Part shown: one piece after another, positions 53,164 through 64,000 of the stretch
How positions within the stretch are numbered: the first letter of the stretch is position 1
Layout of the letters: every line of letters begins with the position of its first letter
Assembly (NCBI GenBank): GCA_029027825.1
Contig: CP093399.1
Coordinates: forward strand, 3,782,001 to 3,846,000
From: Rs1 sp029027825
Lineage (GTDB): Bacteria > Pseudomonadota > Gammaproteobacteria > Pseudomonadales > Balneatricaceae
Length of the DNA stretch: 64,000 nt
Reading direction: 5' to 3'
Position numbers and translations under genes: made by a program
Notes under the pieces: generated by a model
Told to the model about the DNA's origin: nothing
The model's database searches: none
Seen by the model: the letters and a program-made list of their open reading frames with translations, nothing else

Positions 53164-56063
53164 TAAAACAAACTCTCATCACTATCACGAGTTTGCGCCT
53201 GGTCATACCACATCAGCAGTTTTTGATCTTCCTGTAATAGATTTTGAGGGATTTTCTCAGCTACGGTGATGATGGTGCTGTAGTCTCGATCTTGCCATGC
53301 TTTCTTAAAGCCACAGCGCACCGCTTCTAAGCGCACTGTTTTTAATTTACGGCCCTCGTGATTTTTGTATTCAGCGAATTGCTTTAGCAAGTCTCGGTCA
53401 CGTAACTTTTGTAAATCTTCTTCGCGATCTGGGTTAGGCACATACCAGCGGTCTTTGGCTTTTTTAATCAGTTGAGTATCGTCTTTTGTCAGGCTACGCA
53501 TATCCTTGAAGTTGGTTGATAAGTAACTGTGAATTTGTGAAGGCAATAAACCAATACCATCATAGTTTAGAAAGTTTTGTTCCAGTAGCTTCGATAGTTC
53601 AAGTTGCACTTCTGCTTTTTTCCATCCAGATAGCTCACCAATAAATTTTGGATGAACATCCTGGTATGCTTGTGGTTTCTCAAGTAATAACTGCCGCAAC
53701 CAATCAATGGCAGAAGCCTCATCATCAACAAAAATGGACATTTGCCGCAACTGCTTACTGGTAATACGTGCCTTATCATACTCAGCCACCTGCTCTGGCA
53801 AAAAAAACATACCATCTCGTTCAGCAAAACGTTCCGTAAGACCTGTTTGGAACTCATGGCTTGACAACGGGACGTCTCTAGTGTTTTTCACAAAATATGA
53901 AACAACCTGATCAAACAATATTCTTGGATCTCTTTCGGGAATTTTAGTCAACTCATCATCCTGTTTCTTTACAACAGGTAAATACCCCAGATGAGTTCTA
54001 ACGAAATCCCACACTCCTTCTTCATCCTCCTCACTCTCGAAACGCTGTTCAAATCCTCCATTAGGCTTATATACGGAAATGATAAGATCCTGTTTCACTG
54101 CGGTGGGAGTTGTCATAGCCTTAAAGCTGCCCTGTTTTTTATCCAACGCCGAAACATTAGCAACGATAAACCCAGCTTCTGATAACGCTAGCTGAATGCT
54201 ATTCCAAACTGACGCCTTCGTATTCGAAAACTCAACCGTCATCCACCGACCAGGCTTCAACATACGATAAGCTTCAGAAAAACAAGCAGTCATAAGCCCT
54301 CGGTAGTCATCAAGCCCCTTACCATGCACTGTATTTTCTATCGCTTCTTTATCTATATTTGTTTTTACCTTGAGCCATGATTCCCATATGAAATTTAGTT
54401 CTGAGTAACTAATATTCGCCCCAAATGGTGGATCTAAAAATATATAATCCAAGCTGTTCGTCGGCACCTTTAGCTCAGTCAGAGAGCCTGTCTGCACCAA
54501 GGTATTTTTAATATCAAACTCCGTCGACCTATAGTTGCCAACTACTTTTCTTGTTTTTGTTGCTAAAGAACTAAGGGTACTTTGTTCTGCATGAAGACTG
54601 GGCACATACAATGTCCCACCAACAAAACCCATAAACTGTCCACCACCATGCAACAGCCTCCGGACATTTAGCTTAATCATCTTTGTAGCATATGAATGAC
54701 AATCTTTAGCCGCACCATATAAATGCTTTTTCCACTGACTACCTGAAGACAGATTTAGAAACTCAGCAAATACAGCTAAATTTCTTGGTGTATAGAAGTG
54801 GTGAACATTGGTAATACCTATCGGCACGTTCCTCTTCGTCTCCTTCCCATCCATCAAAATATCACTAGGAAACCACGATTCAATCTTATTATTTGAAATA
54901 TATTCCAGCAGTGCCAAATCACTGGAATCTGGCTTTTTCTGATATCTTTTATTCCCTAGCTTATAATTAATTAAAACAGGAACCTGCTTGCTTTGCATTA
55001 TCGGAGCACCAGAAGACAAATCAATACGGGTCACCATACTACGGTCTAGCTTTCTCTTCGTTAACGCAGCACTGCATGAAGGACACGAGAAAGGATCGCT
55101 AATTTCTGCCGTATCAATATTTACTGCACTATCCCAAAAAACCAAATCGTATCCACATTCAGAACAGAGAAAGACATCCGACCAGATTGAGTAATTAATT
55201 TGGGCAACCTTCTCAGGAAATATTTCAGATAAGGAAATACCTTTTCCTACCTCTCTATTAGCAACAATCAACTCTTCATCAGTAGGGTTATGGAGAGTCT
55301 CATACATCCAAGCACACTTGTCGGTTAACTTATTTATAATATCACGCGCATCTTGTTCAAAAGATTCGTTATCAACAGGTACATTATATGTATAAGCTAT
55401 TGTATAAGCCGCTGGTGAGATATCATTTAACACTACTTGCCTTGCACCCAGCTTCGAAAACTTTACCCATGACGAACTATCCTCGGTCTTAACTTCACGA
55501 AGAATACTTCCATCGCTCAACACCCGATAACCTAAGGATTTAATCTGAGCTTGGTCACCACAAAGTTGCGCTGCCACACCAGTCATACCTGACCCACAAA
55601 ACCCATCTAATACTACATCACCAGGATTCGTATAATGAAGGAGATATCGCATGATCGCCTTATGCGGAACTTTCGTGTGATAACTATGCGCATTATAAAT
55701 GGGATCATTCTTTCCTTCGCTTACATCCGCAGCATAAGGTTCCCGCTTATATTCCTCTTCAGGGTCATAGGGCCGTCCATAATACGTAATAAATTCTTCA
55801 ATGAACGGATTAGGGCAGGCTGTATAATATGGAGGATCAGACAATTCTAGAATATCTTCATCCTCGCCAACTGGAAAACCTTCTATTTTACGAAATTCTG
55901 GATCTTTTAATTTTTCGGCTAATAACGTTAAATAATACTCTCTGCGCTCAGTATCATTAGCAAAACTTTTACCTAGGCACTCTACTGGCCCATCTAGCTT
56001 GGCTACTTGATTGGGATTGTCTAAATCAAATCCATCACTGGGTATCATAGTATTAATTGGCAT
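53163..56063 (-). CDS. pglX: BREX-3 DNA methyltransferase PglX (PglXI)
   Basis: 966-aa adenine-type methyltransferase. AdoMet motif VVLDGFCGSGMTGVA (D153 to A165) comes before the catalytic DPPF in DYIFLDPPFGANISYSELN (about residue 545). About 390 residues separate them, and they hold a zinc ribbon with two CxxC pairs (CSEC, CPSC). The N-terminal EDILELSDPPYYTACPNPFI block matches type 3 PglX. In BREX the methylase marks host DNA at one strand of a short motif; the motif for this system cannot be read from sequence. I chose ATG 56063 over GTG 56066. The AlbA-type gene ends 113 bp upstream, bridged by a micro-ORF. Confidence 0.92.
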   Translation of the reverse strand: MPINTMIPSDGFDLDNPNQVAKLDGPVECLGKSFANDTERREYYLTLLAEKLKDPEFRKIEGFPVGEDEDILELSDPPYYTACPNPFIEEFITYYGRPYDPEEEYKREPYAADVSEGKNDPIYNAHSYHTKVPHKAIMRYLLHYTNPGDVVLDGFCGSGMTGVAAQLCGDQAQIKSLGYRVLSDGSILREVKTEDSSSWVKFSKLGARQVVLNDISPAAYTIAYTYNVPVDNESFEQDARDIINKLTDKCAWMYETLHNPTDEELIVANREVGKGISLSEIFPEKVAQINYSIWSDVFLCSECGYDLVFWDSAVNIDTAEISDPFSCPSCSAALTKRKLDRSMVTRIDLSSGAPIMQSKQVPVLINYKLGNKRYQKKPDSSDLALLEYISNNKIESWFPSDILMDGKETKRNVPIGITNVHHFYTPRNLAVFAEFLNLSSGSQWKKHLYGAAKDCHSYATKMIKLNVRRLLHGGGQFMGFVGGTLYVPSLHAEQSTLSSLATKTRKVVGNYRSTEFDIKNTLVQTGSLTELKVPTNSLDYIFLDPPFGANISYSELNFIWESWLKVKTNIDKEAIENTVHGKGLDDYRGLMTACFSEAYRMLKPGRWMTVEFSNTKASVWNSIQLALSEAGFIVANVSALDKKQGSFKAMTTPTAVKQDLIISVYKPNGGFEQRFESEEDEEGVWDFVRTHLGYLPVVKKQDDELTKIPERDPRILFDQVVSYFVKNTRDVPLSSHEFQTGLTERFAERDGMFFLPEQVAEYDKARITSKQLRQMSIFVDDEASAIDWLRQLLLEKPQAYQDVHPKFIGELSGWKKAEVQLELSKLLEQNFLNYDGIGLLPSQIHSYLSTNFKDMRSLTKDDTQLIKKAKDRWYVPNPDREEDLQKLRDRDLLKQFAEYKNHEGRKLKTVRLEAVRCGFKKAWQDRDYSTIITVAEKIPQNLLQEDQKLLMWYDQAQTRDSDESLF

Positions 56064-56077
56064 CACATTACTCTCTG

Positions 56078-56176
56078 TTATCTCTCAATACAGTCAAGGA
56101 CCTTAGTCACTTTTAGCTGTAGCTTAGTCACTTTCTTAATCATTTTACTTGGTAGCTTGGTCACTTTCAGTTGCAT
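56078..56176 (-). CDS. 32-residue micro-ORF coupled to the AlbA-type gene
   Basis: ATG overlaps the stop of the AlbA-type gene (TGATG, 56178-56174); 32 codons, ending 14 nt before the pglX ATG. The product is very basic with a KVTKL repeat (LKVTKLPSK, KKVTKLQLK, VTKVL). This could be a small partner, a translational bridge to pglX, or a leftover of the repeat linkers often found in AlbA-domain proteins. Evidence for expression is the overlap only. Confidence 0.35.
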   Translation of the reverse strand: MQLKVTKLPSKMIKKVTKLQLKVTKVLDCIER

Positions 56177-58029
56177 CAAGGGTGATTGTCGCTACCAGCC
56201 TTCAACATGGCCTCTTTGAGTGCCAAGCCTTTGTCTGTCACCACATACTGCTGTTTAGATGATTTGGGCTTATCGGGAATGGTCATTACCATGATACCGT
56301 GTGCCAACAAAGGGTTTAAGTGAGTTGACTTAAAAAACCCACGATTACCGGCACCCACGTATTCTTGTATCTCTGCCATAGTCCTTGGCACATCACAGTA
56401 GCGCAGCAGTGCTTTCTGCTTGTCACTTAAAGCCGTGAGAGGCTCAACTTGTGCAGTGGACAAGTCAGGTGTTGCAGGCACTACTTGTGCAGTGGACAAG
56501 TCACCTTGCTCTTCTGCCTCAATGTCTTCAGATGTACCGATTTTAAGTAATTTATTTCTAAGTGGTTTCAGGTGTTCCGCCAAAGCCATAACATGGTCAC
56601 TGACTACTACGGCAACACCCTGAATGATGAGCTTTTGCACTATCCTACCAGTTTCAACACCATTTAAACCCAATGCAGCACGCAAAGCGGGATGAGTAAT
56701 TTGTGCATTTTCAGAGGAACACAGATTGGCAAAGGCCTCTGCCTCTTTGGGCTGTAACTTAATACCTATCTGGCTTTGAAATAGAATTTGCTCTTCAGAC
56801 ATCAATACTTTTCGTTGAAGTTTCAGTTCAAAGCACTTATCCGATTTATCGTTATTAAGCAAAGGAGGAACACGACCTAAATCACTCCAGTTACGGAAGA
56901 CTTCCCTTAAGCCCCAGCCAGACTGTTCACTAAAGCCAATATCTCTGAGTGCCCGAACAATAACTGGATTGCGAACTTCTTTTGAACCAGGCTCCAAGAG
57001 CTTATCTGCGCTAACAAAAGCATCACCAGGGTTCCAAAAGCGTGTGACATCACTGTAATCTTCTATGGTTGGCCAACGGGTATGATCAGTAAAATCCTGA
57101 TGAGACAGCAAATTGATTACCGACTCCCGAAAGGCCACAAAATCGGGCGGCACATCGGTACGCTGACCACTAACTTGATCAAGGTTAAACGGATTATCAG
57201 TAAAGCTGTTATACCAATCTACAATCGCCTGCCAACTATTAATAATATTCATTTCACAGGTGACACGTTTATCCCAACGCTTCCCGGTATTAGCATGGTC
57301 ACGCTCAAAGCCATAGCGCAAACAATCTACAATAGGCCTTGGCATTAATTGCCTAATACGAGAGGTTTTACCCAATAACAGAACAACCGCACGCGTAGGT
57401 AGCAAGCTGCCTTTATGCTCCACCAGCAGACCCAGTTCAACCAAAAACTCATGGTCTGAAAAAGCTTCTAATGCACGATTACCACCTTTATTTTCATAGC
57501 GATGGCGATACCACTTGATGGAGCTGGCGTCTAGGCAATCATCGGGTGCTATATCTAGAAGATCTCCATCTGGGCGTGTCTCTTGTGCATCAGTAATCAT
57601 CCGATCTAATTCAGCTTTACCGCACTTATAATCCCCACCACCCTTACGAATAAAAGCCACATTGCCTTGTTTTTTGGTTTTCACATAAACCGGCTTGTCT
57701 TTTCTGTTCGCTTCGGGAATATAAAAAACAAGCACATTCATATCTTCATGCTGCTTAATGTATTCTTCAAATGTTACAGGCGTACCAAATCGTTCTGGGT
57801 TATGCAAATTGCCAATAAAATCATTTTGGATTTTATCAACATCAATAACGCCTACAATTTCTTTTTTATCATTAACACCTAAAACGATATGACCGCCTTC
57901 AGTATTTAAGAAAGCCGATACCGATTCATAGGCACTCTCAGGCACCTTGATTCTCGATTCCTTAAGCTCAAGATCTTTCCATTCAAGGCCATCGAGTAAT
58001 TCGTACAATGTATTTTCGTTCACAAACAA
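56176..58029 (-). CDS. AlbA_2/Schlafen-type ATP-binding protein in the BREX operon
   Basis: 617 aa. The N-terminal AlbA_2 (Schlafen-type) domain (about residues 10-145: DLELKESRIKVPESAYESVS, LNTEGGHIVLGVNDK, GNVAFIRKGGG) is followed by a middle region with the HATPase_c_4-like VINLLSHQDFTDH, RFWNPGDAF and EQSGWGLREVFRNW. C-terminal winged helices (PTMAEIQEYVGAGN and TDKGLALKEAML) end it. A linker has two DLSTAQV repeats encoded by 21-bp direct repeats at 56447-56467 and 56483-56503. It is not one of the six standard BREX-3 genes, but it lies in the operon 3 bp after brxC and before pglX, so it is an accessory or regulator. Related genes are common in defence islands; function is unproven. Confidence 0.85.
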   Translation of the reverse strand: MFVNENTLYELLDGLEWKDLELKESRIKVPESAYESVSAFLNTEGGHIVLGVNDKKEIVGVIDVDKIQNDFIGNLHNPERFGTPVTFEEYIKQHEDMNVLVFYIPEANRKDKPVYVKTKKQGNVAFIRKGGGDYKCGKAELDRMITDAQETRPDGDLLDIAPDDCLDASSIKWYRHRYENKGGNRALEAFSDHEFLVELGLLVEHKGSLLPTRAVVLLLGKTSRIRQLMPRPIVDCLRYGFERDHANTGKRWDKRVTCEMNIINSWQAIVDWYNSFTDNPFNLDQVSGQRTDVPPDFVAFRESVINLLSHQDFTDHTRWPTIEDYSDVTRFWNPGDAFVSADKLLEPGSKEVRNPVIVRALRDIGFSEQSGWGLREVFRNWSDLGRVPPLLNNDKSDKCFELKLQRKVLMSEEQILFQSQIGIKLQPKEAEAFANLCSSENAQITHPALRAALGLNGVETGRIVQKLIIQGVAVVVSDHVMALAEHLKPLRNKLLKIGTSEDIEAEEQGDLSTAQVVPATPDLSTAQVEPLTALSDKQKALLRYCDVPRTMAEIQEYVGAGNRGFFKSTHLNPLLAHGIMVMTIPDKPKSSKQQYVVTDKGLALKEAMLKAGSDNHP

Positions 58030-58032
58030 TCC

Positions 58033-61776
<3,744 letters not shown>

Positions 61777-62244
61777 TTAAATCCCTCTATGCAACTGCGC
61801 ATCAGCTGTTAAAAAAATTACATCGCTTAAATCTGATGTTTTATATGTTCGATATTCTGGATGGCTAGGCGAAGCATAGCTCAAACCAGAACTCGTTTTA
61901 TCTCCAGGCCAACAGACCAGCAGTGTTTTATTCTTGGCACATGCAACAAGTAAGCGAATAGGGTCAACGGCCAGGGAGCGATCAAACAATATTTCTAAGC
62001 CGATCAGCAGCACCACTTCACTATCAACAGCATTTATAAGGTCTGCCACCATCTGTGCAATGACCTTGGGCCTATCCTGCTTCGGCACATTGATCAGTTG
62101 CTCAGACAACAAACAATTCATATCTAATGACTTATATTCCACCACGTCGCTATTCTTTGCCTGAAACTGATCTATGAATATTAAGCGAGATCTGTTACCC
62201 GAAGCTCTTATCATGGCTTCGCTAAGTTGGTCCATCCCTAACAT
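61777..62244 (-). CDS. brxF: BREX-3 protein BrxF
   Basis: 155-aa P-loop-like small protein specific to BREX type 3: LSEAMIRASGNRSRLIFID, MVADLINAVDSEVVLLIGLE, and LLVACAKNKTLLVCWPG. It lacks a clear Walker A, as expected in this family. First gene of the operon; it starts beside the promoter region 62245-62361. Its presence, together with brxC, pglX, brxH, pglZ and brxA in that order, defines the locus as type 3 rather than type 1, 2 or DISARM. Confidence 0.9.
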   Translation of the reverse strand: MLGMDQLSEAMIRASGNRSRLIFIDQFQAKNSDVVEYKSLDMNCLLSEQLINVPKQDRPKVIAQMVADLINAVDSEVVLLIGLEILFDRSLAVDPIRLLVACAKNKTLLVCWPGDKTSSGLSYASPSHPEYRTYKTSDLSDVIFLTADAQLHRGI

Positions 62245-62361
62245 TAATGAATACCGCTTCTATTGTTCATATTTGATCAACTACTACCCTGTTAAGCCAC
62301 ACACTTGTTCGGAAAATATCAAAATAATACACCTTAAAACAAAACCTTACAATTTAACTCA

Positions 62362-62687
62362 TTGCTTTCTAATTTAAAAAGCAGTGTAGGTCATAGACGC
62401 CGTAGCTTTGGGGGATTAGCAGAAGAGTTTAATGCTGGATCTATGCATGTTAATCAGATGAAGACCAAGTGGGGAAGCTGTAATATTGAAGAGAAACTCA
62501 TTTGGCTGAATTTAGATCTCGCTAAAAAGCCTCCTGAATGCCTTGAATATATTCTTGTGCATGAGTTAGTGCACTTACTAGGGCGCTGCGCAATAGCTGA
62601 TTCGTGGCTTATATGGACGATTTCATGCCCAAGTGGCGGTTGAATCGTGAGCGGCTGAACAAATCGCCTATGTCGTATGATGAGTAG
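62362..62687 (+). pseudogene. YgjP/DUF45 (SprT-like) metalloprotease remnant
   Basis: Truncated and frameshifted. The first part reads QMKTKWGSCNIEEKLIWLNL and ILVHELVHLL (zinc motif HELVH), in frame to 62643. Just after the motif the family sequence continues in another frame with FVAYMDDFMPKWRLNRERLN to TAG 62687, interrupted by a stop. The N-terminal half of the family is missing. Such genes usually sit at the 3' end of type I restriction loci, next to hsdR. Confidence 0.75.
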
Positions 62688-62749
62688 GTGTCTTAATTTT
62701 AGAATTTTATTATTAACCTCTAGCCTATCAAAACCTTGAATACTTTAAA

Positions 62750-62787
62750 AATAAGACAAGCGGGCCATTTGGCCTACTTGTCTTATT
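62750..62787 (-). terminator. Hairpin terminator
   Basis: AATAAGACAAG / CTTGTCTTATT with an inner GCC-ATTT-GGC. On the minus strand it is followed by TTTTTAAAG. It would end a minus-strand transcript from the right; on the plus strand it protects the pseudogene end. Confidence 0.6.
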
Positions 62788-63010
62788 AAAAACCGTCACT
62801 ACCACGTAGTGATCCGAAGAACGGTGTTTTTGGTGTGTTTTTTCGATGCAGCATAATTATGATGCCTTTAGAGTTTTTGCTTTCTATGTTGCTGTTCATT
62901 CCAAAAACAAAGGCCTGACCACTACAAGTGGATGATGATTTACATTCAAAGAAAGACTGGGAAGTCCAATTATCATGAACTTGTAGAAGCTTTAAGGTAC
63001 TCAAAGCCAT
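62786..63010 (-). CDS. Doubtful small hypothetical ORF
   Basis: 74 codons. Its stop lies inside the hairpin at 62750-62787, a good place for a gene end. The sequence (SFFECKSSSTCSGQAFVFGM, then KNSKGIIIMLHRKNTPK) has no known match to me and no Shine-Dalgarno is seen before the ATG. Listed for completeness; low confidence. Confidence 0.25.
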   Translation of the reverse strand: MALSTLKLLQVHDNWTSQSFFECKSSSTCSGQAFVFGMNSNIESKNSKGIIIMLHRKNTPKTPFFGSLRGSDGF

Positions 63011-63114
63011 TGATGAATATACATTTAAAATCTAAGTGATAGAGTGTCATTTGCTTATCACATAATAATGAATATGCTAATTTAATATTTAAATCTCTTG
63101 AAAAAGGAAGCGGT

Positions 63115-63504
63115 ATGGGACAGGGAATAATGGTTGCATGTTCAGAATGCTACAATGAACAAGGCTATACGCTTGGTATCGGTATGATGTACTCTTCGTT
63201 GGAAAATGTTACCAGTGATATACATTGGAGGACAAGGAACAATATTGCTGAATTTAGTTCTGCAGGCAATATAATTTCTGAAGAATTTGAGCACAAGTTA
63301 TTTTACTGTAAAAAGTGCCTTACCTCTCATTCACGATTTTGGATTAAAATTGAAAAAGATTGTGGTGCTATATTTGAAACTGAATTCAAATGCTCTAAAT
63401 GTAAATCTGAAATGATAGAGGGCGATTTAAATTTCACTAAGTATTCTTGTAATTCTTGTGGTAAAAAAACACTTTCTATAAGTAGCGAAATGGATTGGGA
63501 CTAG
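63115..63504 (+). CDS. Zinc-ribbon hypothetical protein
   Basis: 129 aa with four CxxC pairs: CSEC (9-12), CKKC, CSKC and CNSC, giving two zinc ribbons. It begins MGQGIMVACSECYNEQGYTLG. No signal peptide or membrane segment. AAAGGAAG lies upstream of the ATG. It sits alone in the defence island between the YgjP remnant and a convergent helicase gene. Family not recognised. Confidence 0.65.
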   Translation: MGQGIMVACSECYNEQGYTLGIGMMYSSLENVTSDIHWRTRNNIAEFSSAGNIISEEFEHKLFYCKKCLTSHSRFWIKIEKDCGAIFETEFKCSKCKSEMIEGDLNFTKYSCNSCGKKTLSISSEMDWD

Positions 63505-63597
63505 TCTCTAATATCAAAAATCAGTTTTTGTACCAGTTGATAAGAAACTAAACACCTCAGTTAAATCAGCCTTAATCCTTATCAATAGAACGAACAA

Positions 63598-63631
63598 TTA
63601 AACACTGGTGGCCTTAGCCACCAGTGTTTAA
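63598..63631. terminator. Bidirectional terminator
   Basis: Perfect 15-bp stem TTAAACACTGGTGGC - CTTA - GCCACCAGTGTTTAA between the zinc-ribbon gene and the convergent helicase. Confidence 0.8.
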
Positions 63632-63669
63632 TGTTTACGCGAACAACGATTTTTACCATACAGGTAAAC

Positions 63670-64000
63670 TTACTTACTTCCCCCATTAAAACAAGGAGCA
63701 GCTCTACACAGTTCGTCGTACAAGTCTGGATTTTCGTCTCTTTCTTGCTCAGGAATGACTACACCATGTAATTGAGAACGTAATTTATCCCATCGATTTT
63801 GCAGCACTTGCCAGTTGTACTCATCATAAGTGCCTTCAAATATAATCGGCTTCACTTCGATGAAAGGGAGACCAGATATATTGTCTGACTTAATGTAATC
63901 GTTGAACTCTTTTTCCCAACGTGAGCCTAGCCTGTCCACTCGACCAATTTGCTGTTCAACTACACCAGGATTCCACTCCGGGTGCAGTAAATAAACAATT
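63670..64000 (-). CDS. SF2 helicase, C-terminal end (partial)
   Basis: The frame is open to the right edge and reads LLHPEWNPGVVEQQIGRVDR, then LGSRWEKEFNDYI: a helicase motif VI (QQIGRVDR). At least 110 residues are present, including the C-terminal DKLRSQLHGVVIPEQERD. It is separate from brxHII and marks a second system to the right. An internal GTG at 63939 is not the start. Confidence 0.82.
   Translation of the reverse strand, partial: IVYLLHPEWNPGVVEQQIGRVDRLGSRWEKEFNDYIKSDNISGLPFIEVKPIIFEGTYDEYNWQVLQNRWDKLRSQLHGVVIPEQERDENPDLYDELCRAAPCFNGGSK

Noticed and set aside
47546..56063. DISARM instead of BREX, because the helicase is DrmD-like
   Set aside because: PglZ, BrxA, BrxC and BrxF are present in the type 3 order, and no DrmA/DrmB genes are seen.

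Overview
The window looks like chromosome of a moderate-GC, free-living gammaproteobacterium, probably marine and from the Pseudomonadales/Cellvibrionales side. This rests on an MSHA-type pilus cluster, a catalytically degenerate Crc-type protein next to pyrE (the pseudomonad arrangement), rph and yicC in divergent pairing, and a sulfide-oxidation operon. The genus is inferred from gene content only.

Bases 1-38,743 are host backbone. They hold a DcuR/CitB-type response regulator, two orphan periplasmic binding proteins, an AraC/Ogt fusion, a giant kinase-M23-aminotransferase fusion (3672-6695), a persulfide dioxygenase / phosphatase-SQR fusion / SulP operon (7528-12175), a LysR-pirin-glutathionyl-hydroquinone reductase group (12288-15186), an rRNA pseudouridine synthase, a large MscS-family channel, a five-gene glycosyltransferase/deacetylase cluster ending in a histidine phosphatase (19959-26187), tRNA-Phe, a compact MSHA-like pilus operon (26677-34784), pyrE, the Crc homologue, rph and yicC. 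A small intergenic repeat family with GAGACCTCTG ends recurs in this part.

From about 38,740 to the right edge the sequence is a genomic island that appears integrated at the 3' end of yicC. It starts with a P4-type tyrosine integrase beside GGGTAG repeats. Next come a divergent pair (ribbon-helix-helix/coiled-coil protein and a two-winged-helix protein) around a perfect palindrome, and a YagK/YfjJ (inovirus Gp2-like, HUH-type) gene preceded by a perfect 18-bp hairpin that covers its Shine-Dalgarno and start codon. That gene is split by a 1261-bp IS3-family element, and an identical copy of the element has inserted into the first. A RadC-like gene, two overlapping 29-codon membrane peptides and an AlpA-like regulator follow.

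The main cargo (47546-62244, minus strand) is a complete BREX type 3 phage-defence operon in the order brxF-brxC-[AlbA/Schlafen-type ATPase]-pglX-brxH-pglZ-brxA. The extra AlbA-domain gene is coupled by a TGATG overlap to a 32-codon micro-ORF just before pglX. Decayed pieces of an apparent type I restriction locus flank the BREX operon: an hsdR 3' end on the left and a YgjP/DUF45 metalloprotease on the right. BREX therefore seems to have entered an older defence locus. The right edge holds a zinc-ribbon protein and the 3' end of another SF2 helicase, so the defence island continues beyond the window.
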